From contig OW285193.1 of the NCBI GenBank assembly GCA_935421135.1, forward strand, positions 2,675,996 to 2,739,995: a DNA stretch of 64,000 bases. The letters run 5' to 3'. This stretch comes from Bugulina stolonifera. Its lineage: Eukaryota > Bryozoa > Gymnolaemata > Cheilostomatida > Bugulidae. Below are positions 1-11,080 of this stretch, in pieces. Below the pieces are notes generated by a model. The model worked only from the letters and a program-made list of their open reading frames with translations, was not told the origin of the DNA and made no database searches. Position 1 is the first letter of the stretch; each line of letters opens with the position of its first letter. The translations under genes were made by a program, and so were the position numbers.

Positions 1-129
1 TCAAGAACAGTTGTTTGAAGTAAGGTAATCTGACTCATGGAAAACAGGAGGGGAAATAAAAATAGTGGAACTGCACAAGACATTTCAGAGCTAGGAAGAA
101 GAACTATGAGCTAGCCTGTGACAATTTTG

Positions 130-660
130 GTCTTGACGGCGGGGAGAAGAAGACGAGATTTCTTAGCAGCCAAATCTGTAGCACTCAAATGTTAGATGCA
201 ACACTCATATGCCCAGATGTCAATCCTTACTTTCCCTGAGCTGCCGGAGTGTGACCTGATGGTCCTGCACAGCAACACTGACACCCCAGCCTGTGTCAGC
301 TACTGAATCTACAAGTACCAATGTGCTAGAGAAGAGTGGGCCTGCTCACAACTGCACTGAACGATTTGCAACAGACTATTGCTTTTAAGGCAAAAGTGCG
401 AACCAGGCTCATGAAAGTATCGGACCGTACACTTCAGGATAAGAGAATGGAGGATAGAGTGGACAGATTTATCCACAAGTAGAAACAGGAACCCACAATT
501 TAACACATAAAGAAAACAGAGGATGGGAAAAACAGAAGAGAACGCATTGACCAGTACGGTGGCCTAAGGTCCAAATTTGCAAATAAGCTGGGCATGGAGA
601 GGGCACTATGCCGGAAACTGGTCAGAGAGAAAGGGACCAATAAAAGGCAAATAAAGTTAT
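130..660 (+). pseudogene. decayed coding-like stretch, unrecognised
   Basis: Several short runs read like protein but none is a whole gene. About 208-303 reads as a run with the word TFPELPECDLMVLHSN before a stop. About 330-485 is open in another frame (for example KVRTRLMKVSDRTLQDKRME), followed after two stops in the same frame by a charged run at 503-659 (ERIDQYGGLRSKFANKLGME). I recognise no family. It could be old exons of a host gene or a degraded transposon gene. The several stops and frame changes argue against a working gene. A weak call based only on the protein-like composition. Confidence 0.22.
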
Positions 661-1734
661 AATTTTAGTCCAATTGCCTTTCAATACATTGCAGTTTCTT
701 CATGCAATACAACCAATTGTTTTAGTTTTAGTTATTTTACTTTATTTTACTCTAATTTCCAGTTGATGAAGGTTACATAATTTTACAAAATAAGGTGAAT
801 TAGGCTTTAAAAACTCAACATTCCATTAGTCGAATTTGGGAGTGACTAATATAGGATGGCTGTACCTAACCATAGCAAGAACTCTAAGCTATTTACACAG
901 TTCTAGACATACTCAAAGTTTGTGGGTGTCCAGTGCTCAGCTTGGCTCTTGGGCTACAATGGATTGAGTGTGGCCTGAGTTGGAGTTATCTCCGTTTTTA
1001 TCTATATCTGGTTGTTTGACAATTTCCAGTTTAATCTTACGTTCAGACATCCTCATGCATCTGTGCAGCCCCTGGAAGCCTCTGAACCAAGGCAAACCCT
1101 CTGGGTAACTAAGGTGTTTACTACGCTATGACGATAGACATAAGAGAAAATAGACTTGTTTATGAGAAAACTTTCTTCATGAACTTCGGTGAGTGAAGAC
1201 GCATCTAAGAATTCTATATATTGACACAAACCTAACTATTTACATGTAGCAGCTTGCTGTAAATGTTACATTTTCATATCCTTAAATTGCTTAATATAAT
1301 TGAACATTATGTTTCATTGCTGATATTGCTACTTATAACTCTAGTTCAGTGAAAAACTTTAGTTTATCAGGTCCCCTACATGCATACATGTAGTTTAGGG
1401 AACCCACTATATTGGTTATATTCTTTTAACAAGCTAAATGTATTCTAGTTTTCTTCCGTACTTTTAAGCTGAACTGTTCCATAATAAAAGCACGTTTCAT
1501 ACTATTAGCACTGCATTGCATGGCAGTTTTACAAAATTGTTTTTGTACCATCAGTCCGTCACCCTCCAATAATTGTAGAAAATGGATAAGGAACCCTCTG
1601 CTGAGGAGTTGACAAACATCAGGCTCAGAAATTATTTTGTTGATCCCGTAAAAAATTTAAAATTGATGTTCAGAACACAACTAGTGGACAAAGTCAAGCT
1701 ATAATTACAGGACGTCAACAATATAATATGACAC
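661..1734. other. AT-rich DNA, no gene seen
   Basis: I see no coding region, RNA gene or clear element here, only AT-rich sequence with scattered TACATGTA palindromes (near 1243 and 1385). Confidence 0.5.
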
Positions 1735-1918
1735 GTACATATTTTCAGAGATTCTAGCTGTCAAGTGTCGCAGGTAAAATGGCCTCGAGAAATCAGATGA
1801 ATTAAATTGGTTACACAGAATCTGAGCACCATAAATTGTCATTAAATCCACTAATTTAGTATTTGTGTTATTCTCAGTTACATACACTAACAGCTTTGTA
1901 CCAGATGCCATTTACATG
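1735..1918 (+). repeat. dispersed repeat, copy 1 (pair with 6838-6992)
   Basis: This stretch is recognisably similar to 6838-6992: both share, in order, a TCAAGTGTC or CCAAGTGTC block, AGAT-AATTAAA, the string ACACAGAATCTGAGCA, GTCATTAA and GATGCCATTT. The two copies are in the same orientation and clearly diverged. No coding capacity or terminal repeats are visible, so the element type is unknown. Confidence 0.45.
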
Positions 1919-2149
1919 TCTACTTTTACATATTTTTAAAGTTGGATCATATATTGACTAAATTGAGTTCGGGATATTCAGAGTGAAGAATGGTTAATGC
2001 AAGTTTTTGTGCCTATTTATACGAGTATGTCCAAAAAAAAATTGTTTAGAAATAGGATGCTGGACACCGGCTTTGTTGATTGTGGCATTTTGTCATAATT
2101 GAATTGTTTAGTTGTGCTATATTATCATATTATATTGAAGCTGAAGCAT

Positions 2150-2345
2150 CCCCAGAACTCTCAGCTGCAGACTAGAAAAAAGCTAGGAAAAAAACCAGTA
2201 GTAGAACATCTGGTTATATGGAAAGTGAAGAAGGTAAAGAAACCGATGGTGATGCTGCACCAACTAGAAAGTACAGTGGCAGCTAAGGTAATGCTGGTTC
2301 TGAAGAGGAAACGTAGACGGCATGGAGAAGGAGAAGGAGACGTTG
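2150..2345 (+). pseudogene. lysine/glutamate-rich coding-like remnant
   Basis: One frame reads as a charged tail (SGYMESEEGKETDGDAAPTR is a typical part) but holds three stops. Its composition is like the disordered end of a nuclear protein. Nothing identifies it. It ends just before the hAT-like element at 2416, so it may be a broken host exon next to the insertion. The region from 1919 to 2150 shows nothing else. Confidence 0.2.
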
Positions 2346-2407
2346 AAGGTTGATAAACCTGAAGGAGAAGCCAAGACAGCACTCTCTGGTGGAGAGGATT
2401 TGTATTG

Positions 2408-2415
2408 TATCTAAT
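2408..2415. other. target-site duplication TATCTAAT, left
   Basis: Identical to 5308-5315 on the other side of the hAT-like element; a perfect 8-bp direct repeat made by its insertion. Confidence 0.85.
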
Positions 2416-5307
2416 CAGTGTTCGAAGTGGAACAAATGAGGTGGGTACACGGTTCTTACCTGCAATCTTAGGACCTTTCCTAAAGGGTGCATTGGTCACT
2501 CAGAAGCTGCAGATCATAATTAGAAGTTGTTCTCCCATTTCAGCAAGACAAAACAAGGGAGGACAATTTCTAATTATGGTTGATAGCTCCTTTACCTCAT
2601 TACACAGAGTACATGGTACCAATGCAGACTATTCCTTATATTTTAAACTACTGAGTGTGCTTTGTGTCCTTCAATTTTGTGTTACTGCTGCATTGATTGT
2701 AAGAATGAATAGATCTATACTATTTAAAACATGACAACTCCCCTTATCTTTCTTTCACTGTAATAAAAGTACATGTAGTCAAAGAGAAAACAACTTCTTT
2801 ATTTATTACAAAATGCTGAAATACAACATTTTACAGTTGTATATTTTGTCAAAAGTATATAAACACAAACAACAACAGTATGTAACTGCAACTGTATGAA
2901 AACTATAGTAATTCAACAAAACAGCTATGACATTGACATCAACATTAGAGAAGGGAAGGAGTTGAAGTTTATTAACAAAGTTATAATGAACAAAAGTATT
3001 ATACAATAAAATACATGTATTTCCCTTGTCACAATCTACCTGTAGACTTTATTATATAACACCAGTAATGTTATTTGAACAACAGCTATAAGGAAAAGTT
3101 AAAAGGTTGAAGCCTATAAAACATACATACCTGTGTAAAGGAGTTTCACCAATTTATTTAGGATATATACATGTACTACTCACTGGGTTTTCTCTAATAT
3201 TATTATAATTTTGTTAATTTACGGGATTTATCTGTGGGAGCTGTTAGGTCTTGTATCAAATCCATGAAAACACCAGGCCCTGACTGGGGTTTGAACCAAT
3301 GGTCTCTAGAGTGCCTAATCGCCTAGAAAAATGAACAGAAGACATGGCCACAACACCAGTACAGCAATGTTAGAAAAAGACAGCTTCACCAGCGAGCAGT
3401 AGATATAAAAAATATAAATTAGGGTATCATTTCTGCAAAATTAAATTCCTCACCAGCTTCCTTTGGATCACTAAACACTGTATTACAAGTATCCTCACCA
3501 CTTGTGACAACATCTTCCAAAAATGCTAAATGTTTTATAAATTGGCAGCACTAGTAAAAACTGGCCTCAAAGTTAAATCCATGGCCGAATATAACCTTAG
3601 CAAGAAATATCAAATCACACTGACACTAAATTCAATGTAACTAAAAATATAGTATTGCCTAAAAAGACTATTCAGCTACCTAAAATACTCGACAAACTAT
3701 CATGCATGTAGGTTACTAGGCAGCATGCAAGTACACTAATAGACAGCATGCAAGTACACTAATATGCGGCATGCAAGTACACTAATAGGCAACATACAAC
3801 TTCATTACCTGTGGTCTTTTGTGGACTTCTCAAAGCAATGAATCACCTCAATACAACAAAAATAGAGAATATAAACAAAACGATTACTTTAATTGCAGTC
3901 AACCAGTGAAACCAAGCTCAATCCAAATACATAGTTTCTACTAGTACCATCTAGACTAAACAGTGACAAGATTCTTCTTAGCTCTCTGTGAATTCCAATT
4001 TGTCATAACCTCACTCTTTGCCTCACTTACTAAACTTGGAAGTAGTTTGCAATAGTAGTGCAATACCTAGAGCTGTTGAAATTCAATACTATGCGCAAAA
4101 ACAAATAGTATTCCTACCTATTCTAGAATAAAAATATCAACATGAGATTAAAATATTTTATATAAAGCAATACAACAATAGCTATATTATTTGCATTGCA
4201 TATTCGATACAATAATGATCATTAAATATAAATTAATTATCTAATTCCCTGTTCTATTAAAAACAATTTATTTCTATTTTATATTTTCATTTTTATTTAT
4301 TGAATATCGACTCTTGTTCTTGTGACAATCCAGTAAGCAATATTTTTATTTATACTTGATGCAGGCGTATTGCTACAACAATTATTATCAAAATAATTTA
4401 TTTCATATAAAAATTAATGAAAATGTAAATAATTAAAGTTATCATTATGATATGATTACCATTTGATTATCTAATTCTATTGATTCACTTCTAGTTCTAT
4501 TATTTATTTATAATAATCACTATAAAATAGATAATAAATAATTATTTATTTTTTTATATAATAATAATTAATATTATGTTTGATTTACTATTTATAAGTT
4601 ATATTATTGAATACAGATTCTTTCTCTAGTGATAATCTAACAAATACGAATATTTATGTTATTGTTATATTATATACAACATCATGGATGATCATGTTAA
4701 ATTATTATTAATATTTATTTTTAATTTTTCTATTTTTAATTTTATATTTTATTAGCAAAGTAAGAAAAATACAACTATCTCCGATATTTATCACTTAGTC
4801 AAACATCAAATTGCAATAGAGTACAACAATTTACTTTTGAGATTTAGGTTTAGAGCTAAAAAAGCTTTTAGTTTCAACTGTTTGGCCACTGTCCTTATCA
4901 AAAAGTCTTCATGGCTCTGCAAACGCATTCGGAAAGCTGAAAATACTAAAGAAAGTGGAACTCATACTCAAGTCCTATGAAACCATTGATACAAAGACTA
5001 ACTTAGTTAGTAAAGCAGAAGGATTTATTTGTGTGCAGGTTGCTGGTCCAAGCTACTATAAACTTACTTTGACATTTCGGGATTGACTTAACACGCTGTT
5101 ATCAATCAAACGATCGCTAGATTAGAGGGAAATTTTACGATCAGCAGTCACTCAGCAACCAGTAAACCTATTTCGATTGCGAAAACTGCCGTGTCTTCAG
5201 CAAAACTAGTCAATTACCATGAGGGTACACGCCTGCTGACAGTGTACCCACCAAAATTGAGGTGGGTACACGCCGTATACTCCCGTATAACCACAATTCG
5301 AACACTG
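2416..5307 (+). mobile_element. hAT-like DNA transposon, non-autonomous, copy 1
   Basis: The 2,892-bp element starts with CAGTGTTCGAAGTG and ends with the inverted form (CAATTCGAACACTG, one mismatch in 14). It is flanked on both sides by the same 8 bp, TATCTAAT (2408-2415 and 5308-5315). An 8-bp duplication with CAGTG tips fits the hAT superfamily (tip pattern YARNG). A second copy lies inverted at 53776-56644 with a different 8-bp duplication, which independently fixes the ends. No transposase is readable, so the copy depends on another element for movement. Inside are a 23-bp tandem repeat (3719-3787), a tRNA-like promoter-box fragment near 3270-3335, and a very AT-rich core (about 4130-4800). 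P elements also make 8-bp duplications, so superfamily is probable, not proven. Confidence 0.85.
3719..3787 (+). repeat. 23-bp tandem repeat inside hAT-like copy 1
   Basis: Three head-to-tail units of 23 bp centred on GCATGCAAGTACACTAATA. The inverted hAT-like copy at 53776 carries four units plus a partial one at the matching place (55256-55362), so the array changed in copy number between the two insertions. Confidence 0.75.
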
Positions 5308-5315
5308 TATCTAAT
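5308..5315. other. target-site duplication TATCTAAT, right
   Basis: Right partner of 2408-2415, directly after the terminal CACTG of the hAT-like element. Confidence 0.85.
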
Positions 5316-6837
5316 CATATGCAAATCTTCACCTCTAAATACTTCACAGATATCATCGCTGGGTGTACATATAATCATTGGATGTATTTGTGCGATAAAA
5401 TATAACTTTGCCCTAACAATGGTTGGAATGCATGATGATGGAACTGTAAAGCATATTGTGTAGCTCCAAGAGAAGGTGTATGGAATTATTTTTGAAGTTT
5501 GATGCATCAAAAATCAACCACTTTTGCTATTTTATAGGAAGAATGTAAAAAAACAATAATGATCAAACTAAGAGAATAAGTGCTATGATGGTGGCACATA
5601 CATTGTACATGTACATACATGTATATATTGTTTATGTGCAAGTTACACCATCTCTGGAATGCTGCATAACAAAGTGATCTCAGGTGATGAACGACATAGC
5701 ATTTAACAATGTTTTTGGCGTATGTTTATGGTTAGGTAGTATTAGAATATCTTCCCGCCAGGCGACTGAAGACAGACAATTATGCCATTTTGAAGCGTCA
5801 ATGATTATGGCAATGAAAGTAATGATCAACGAATCAAGGGACTGGATAATTTCTTTGGAGAGACAAATACAGAGGGATAGCTACTGAACATAACCATTCC
5901 TAAACTTTGAAAGTTGTTTTAAGATATATGCATATGCGTGTTTAAGCCATTTGGTACATCTTTTTGTCTAATTGTCAAACAGTAAAACATGCTCATTCTA
6001 CAGCTAGCCTATAGTTACATTTAGGCCAATCTCGATAAAGCTAGCTCTTCAGTTCGGCTGCATTTTAGTTATTTGTAATTTCTTTGTACAATCATGTAAA
6101 TGTTGCTTAAATTGCCACTATTATCCAAGGCGCTCTTCTCTTATTTGGCTTTATATGCAATTGTGTTATTATTATGTTATTTAATCGACGTTGTTTGCTC
6201 TACATTAGTTATTATTTATTATTTTTCTTTTCCGTAACTGCTACAAAAAACTGAGTTAAATGCTGTGATTCATTTAGTGTGGCCTGGTGTGAAGCACCTT
6301 GAAGGTACATGCAACCATAGCAAAATATTATAGATGATACACGTATTTGAAACCTACTCTCAATGATGTGATGGGCGTAGAGAGTAGGTACATGCGTACC
6401 TACTTATTCAGCCATTACAAAGATTCATATTGACGATGTGCATGTAGAAACTACAATCATGTGAAGGAAATGATATATATCTATGGGAAATTCCAATTTC
6501 TAACTGATGAATACTACAGAATTTCACAAAGCAGATAAATTGAGTCTAAAAAGATGTTGAAGCTACGAAAACTTGCTTTGATTGAAAATAGAAAATATAA
6601 TTTTCTCTGCTTTAATGAACTTCCAGCTTAACTTTAACACGTCATAATTATAGAATAAAGCTTACTACATACAATATAATATAGTATAATATAAATTCCT
6701 CACTGTTTTGGAAAAAAAGACTAAGATCAGACGATCGTTGTTCAGCCTGTACAAAGTTTTGTATTGACTGCTTTGAACTCATGGGGTGGGGAAAATCTAG
6801 CCATTTGTGACTGATAGGACATGATATTATGTTTATG
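5316..6837. other. intergenic or intronic DNA with one coding-like run
   Basis: About 5690-5887 (+) reads as an open stretch ending in a stop (contains FEASMIMAMKVMINESRDW) that looks like protein, but it has no identifiable family or certain splice sites. The rest of this stretch holds only AT-rich sequence with TACATGTA motifs near 5607. Confidence 0.3.
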
Positions 6838-6992
6838 GAAAATTCCCATTGCCAAGTGTCCTAGATAACAGTCATCACCTTAAGATATCAGATAAATTAA
6901 ACTGGTAACACAGAATCTGAGCAGGAAAAATGTGTCATTAATGTAGTCATTTATATTAACAGTTGCCTTTCTGATGCCATTTTCATTTTATC
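6838..6992 (+). repeat. dispersed repeat, copy 2 (pair with 1735-1918)
   Basis: Diverged relative of 1735-1918 in the same orientation; see that entry for the shared blocks. Confidence 0.45.
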
Positions 6993-7214
6993 TGATGGTA
7001 AGGCAACTCCATGCTTCCAAAAAGACTGAAATTTTCAATCTTTGATTAAAAAACTTCTGTTTGAATAACTTATAACACTTATTTTTTGATATTTAAAGTT
7101 GTATTGCGTAGGAACCTTGAAAATTATGTATGCTATCAGCTGACCAGTTTTTCAGGTTTTGGAAATATGAACATAGGTTATAAAACTTCAGGTATAACAA
7201 AAGCCATTTGACTC

Positions 7215-7526
7215 TGGCTTGTATATTGTTTCTACACTTCTTGGGACCCCTATGGAGTGGCCAAGGTCAGCATGCACGAGTTAATACTAGGTCAAAAAGT
7301 CATCAACGTACAGATACCAATACACAACTGTTCTATTCCTGACTTACTGGGGAGACAGACAGAGACAGACAGGGTGCGTAACCTGCTACAGGTAGATAAC
7401 TTCGTGTACACGTATCCTGTCTTCAACACAGGCTACTGCTCACATGATCCCTGCAATACTTACACTAAAATACGGGGTTATATGGGTAAACTTGCGTCTT
7501 TATATGGTGCACTCACAAGTGCTTAG
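7215..7526 (+). CDS. possible terminal exon of an unrecognised host gene
   Basis: An open frame of roughly 100 codons ends at a stop at 7524-7526. It contains SWDPYGVAKVSMHELILGQK, then a HNCSIPD motif and a cysteine pair (YCSHDPC). The composition is that of a globular protein rather than random AT-rich translation. The upstream limit is uncertain because no convincing acceptor fixes it; an ATG exists at 7272 but an internal exon seems more likely. I do not recognise the family. Earlier coding-like patches at 130-660, 2150-2345 and 5690-5887 on the same strand might belong to the same gene, but this is only a guess. Confidence 0.35.
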   Translation, partial: WLVYCFYTSWDPYGVAKVSMHELILGQKVINVQIPIHNCSIPDLLGRQTETDRVRNLLQVDNFVYTYPVFNTGYCSHDPCNTYTKIRGYMGKLASLYGALTSA

Positions 7527-9129
7527 GTGAATTAAAATTTTATAGCCAACTAAATGTATGAGTATCATTTGCCAAAATGCCTTTCTACAGCTGTTTAATA
7601 GAATATTATCATGCAGTGTCCAATATTTGAATATTTACTACGCCTTGTAACCTGAGTGGCTATTAGACTGTGAATCAAATATTTTTGTAATTAATTTGCT
7701 TTATGTTGTAGTACTAACGGATGAAAATAGATAGAACTTGGAAAAGAAATCTTGGTTGCATGAGTTTAACTTTACCATTTCTTGCCAAAAGAAGAAGCTG
7801 ATGTCAACAAAGAGCTGGGTGCCCAACTGTAAACATCATAGATATAACTGCATTAGAACAAAGCTGGACAATGCTCTTTGCCTCAAGAAGGAGGAAACAG
7901 AACCATAAACGAGCATAGAGGTCATAGGTGCAAGAAGCAACAAATACAGATTGATTCTTGTAGCAAGGATGTTGCTGTGAGTAAGCATCTCCCCTCTCAT
8001 CTTAATGAAAGAATGCTTAATTCAAAATAGAATGAAGATGAGTAACTGAAAGGAAAACAATCAGCTACAAATGTAGGGGTGACCACCATAATATGGTGTG
8101 ATAACAGACAGTTGAGGGGTGACCACCCTATGGTGTGATAACCGGCTGTTGAGTCTTTTATATTGCATTGCTGCACATACAGCAATGGATGTCGGTGCAG
8201 AATAAAGGTAGCAATAGGCAAATCGCTACTGTTATCAAATTGTGATGTCTTCATGTCATAATTGTAGCATGAATAAAAGTGCTAAAAATTCTTACAGCTC
8301 ACATGAGAGCCTGCAGCTTTACACTGGCGTTTTCCAATAAAGCATTGATGGAGAATTTGTGAAAAAAGTTATAGAAAATAATAGATCCATGTAAATGCAG
8401 GTGCGAGGTGGTTGTGTACAAATTCAATTAAAAGGCTCCATATTCGGATACTTGTGGTGTTTGTTAAAAGCAGCTCCATTGCATGGCGAAGTAGGCAGGA
8501 AAATAATGTGTACCCTCACTTCATTGTAAAAAAAATGTTTAATAGGTAATACAATCAAAAAGGACTACCAGTGAATAAAAGTCCCCCGTAACAAACAGCT
8601 GCTCAATTAGTGGGTGCAAAGGGAGCAACAATAAAATTAAAGGGATTTATTAACTTTGAAGCTCCTCAGCAACACACTTTAAACAACTTCTATAACCCCT
8701 CGGCAGACTCATTAGTTGATATTTCATGTTCCAGAAGCAAATAATTCTTTGCTTCAATGAAAGCAGAGCTAATAATCTTGTTCTTAGTGTTCTATTGGCA
8801 CACAGCATGACAGCTCAAGACTACACAACAATGCCTTAACAAGTCCTCACGGAGGCGGGGGAAAGACTATAAAGCATGATGTAATGCACTTGTAGTTTAT
8901 GCAACTGAAATAAAGTAATGTTATATTTGGTAGCCAATCCAGCAAAAGCAATTTTAACCACTTGCATTTTGACATATTATGATGGGAAATACTTATTGCA
9001 TTTTAAAAATAGTTTTATTACTGAGTCTTACATGTGTAGTAGTTACAGTTAGAAAAGTCAACACAACGGTGAGATTGATGAACGTAGTGACATATGTTGA
9101 TTTCAAAGTTATGCTAAAATATGTTAGGG
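7527..9129. other. no clear gene
   Basis: A short protein-like run lies near 7780-7915 but is broken by stops. A 33-bp stretch is partly repeated at 8077-8104 and 8115-8140 (GGGGTGACCACC...TATGGTGTGATAAC). No RNA gene or element is visible. Confidence 0.4.
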
Positions 9130-9507
9130 AGTGTCACGGTAGCACAGTTGGTGGCATACAATGCTTACAAATCAATAGGTTGTGAGTTCCAGCCCCAGCT
9201 GTGTTATTTCTGGCAAACACCTTCAGCAAGTTTTTCACCCTAGCTGCGCCTGTTTGAATCAGGGCATGCAAATAATACAGGAGGTCTACATCAAAAACAC
9301 ACATGATAAATAGCCATCTCTGCTATGATTCAAAAAGAAAAATAAGATTCTGGCGGGTATTTTGTGGTCACTGACCATGCACTCGCATTGAGGAAGGTGA
9401 GCTCTTTCACTCAGAGCCCAGCTCCTGCCGCTCATACAAGCTTTGTACTTCTGAGTTCCATTAAATGAGATGGTCAAGTGTCCCAAAAGTGACCAAAATA
9501 AAAAGAA
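9130..9507 (+). mobile_element. tRNA-derived SINE, family S1, copy 1
   Basis: The head holds RNA polymerase III promoter-like boxes: TAGCACAGTTGGT near 9141 (A box) and GTGAGTTCCAGCC near 9182 (B box). The body continues through GCTGCGCCTG, a TTTGTGGTCACTGACCATGC block and GAGCTCTTTCACTCAGAGC, and ends in ACCAAAATAAAAAG. The same order of blocks occurs, inverted, at 42379-42800 and 48611-49022, so this is a family of about 380-410 bp. It is not coding. Confidence 0.75.
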
Positions 9508-11041
9508 TGTGTAGATGTCTCTATAATAAGGAAAACATTGTTTATATTGTAAAAAAATTATTTTACAAAGACTGGTCAGTGTGTTGAGACAAAACAGACG
9601 TCAGTGAAATTAGCAAAAGTGCACGGTTTGTGCACCAATTCTATTTATGCACTGTCTGTCCGTTACCATAACAACTAATTCCAAAGTGTATAATTATAAT
9701 ATTCAAAAATACGCTGTTTGTTTGTCCCCCACTGAAAGCTGTCAAAAATATCTTCAAACACGTTTATCCTCTTTTAATTGACCATTCAATACCAGTCCTT
9801 CACTGTTAGTCAATTTATTTGAGAGGTACTACGGTAAACAAGCCGATCCTATGGGAAAATCACAGAAAAATTATTTCTGTTGTTATATTGTTGTACGTAA
9901 TTAACCAAAATGTTTCCATGCAGCTGTAAGCTTCAATCAGATGAGGTTGAAAAAGAAAAATGTGTAAGAGTTGTCTACCCATGCTCAAATATTGAGGTCG
10001 TAGAAGTGCTATGAAATTGTTACTTGCACCAGTATAATCAGACTACCAGGAAATGTAGCTACCAGATCCTGACCTACTGACCACCAGATGATCGAAAGGG
10101 GTGGTGATTCAGGCAAGTGTCACCATAAGGGAATACACTGATAGCAAAGGAAACCAAATCCTACAAAAAGTGGCCTTTTAAAAGTGTTAGTAAAAATAGC
10201 AGGAGATAGACATCATAATATTTGGGAGAAGATACATCATCAAGTAGGAAATTGCGGTAAAAACACAGACATATAACCCAGCAACAAGCATTGAACCAAT
10301 CAGTGTTCTTGTAACCTCTTGACTAACTTCAGATCAGATGTTCTGCCACCAAAAACATGCTGCCACACATCAGCGGATATTGAAGGAAATCTCCGTGACT
10401 CTCTGTATTGCTATTTACAATGTACATCCAGTAAATTTTTTGGTGTATTATGTATGATTCTAGCATGTTTTGGCTTATTTTGCCTAAAGTTTTGCCGTGT
10501 CGAAGAAAACATTCCGATGTTGTTGTTTCTAGTTAAATCCTGACTATAGACAATATTTAAATAAAATTAACCATGTGTGGTTACTTAGTTTAAGTGACTG
10601 TACATATTCCCACTAATTATGATTATAAATACGAGATGAGCTGTGTGTCACCTGGTAGTGATTATAGTAATTGAACCAGGTTGGTGTAAAGTAGAACTCA
10701 GAAAAATCATAAATTTATTCCTGCTCAAAGATAATTTATATGGAGTAGTAAGAAATAGCATGTATCAAATGTTCATTTAAAATCCGGCCAGCTATCATAT
10801 TATTTTATATAGCTGAAATTTTAAAAAGGGATATCTGAATATTACATGGGAAGTAGGCGATTAAGATAATGCGGTGGGCATGTAATCTGAATATGATAAA
10901 ATAATTAAGAAATGAATGTCGACCATATTTCAAACAAGCTGCCTTATCCCAAGCAGATTCTAGATCGGTTCAAACTTTAAGTTTTCTATTTCAAAGTCAT
11001 TCCTATTTTGAGTTGACAAGGGGATTATTTTATCAAACAAA
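9508..11041. other. AT-rich DNA, nothing identified
   Basis: No gene, RNA or mobile element could be supported. A small hairpin (TTGTAAAA..TTTTACAA) lies at about 9549-9570. Confidence 0.45.
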
Positions 11042-11080
11042 AACCTAAGTGGGATCTATTAAATAGATCCCACTTAGGTT
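11042..11080. repeat. 39-bp perfect palindrome
   Basis: Nineteen bases (AACCTAAGTGGGATCTATT) are followed by one A and then by their exact reverse complement. The sequence could form a 19-bp hairpin or a cruciform. No flanking gene explains it. It could be the scar of a small inverted-repeat element or a replication product. Confidence 0.9.
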
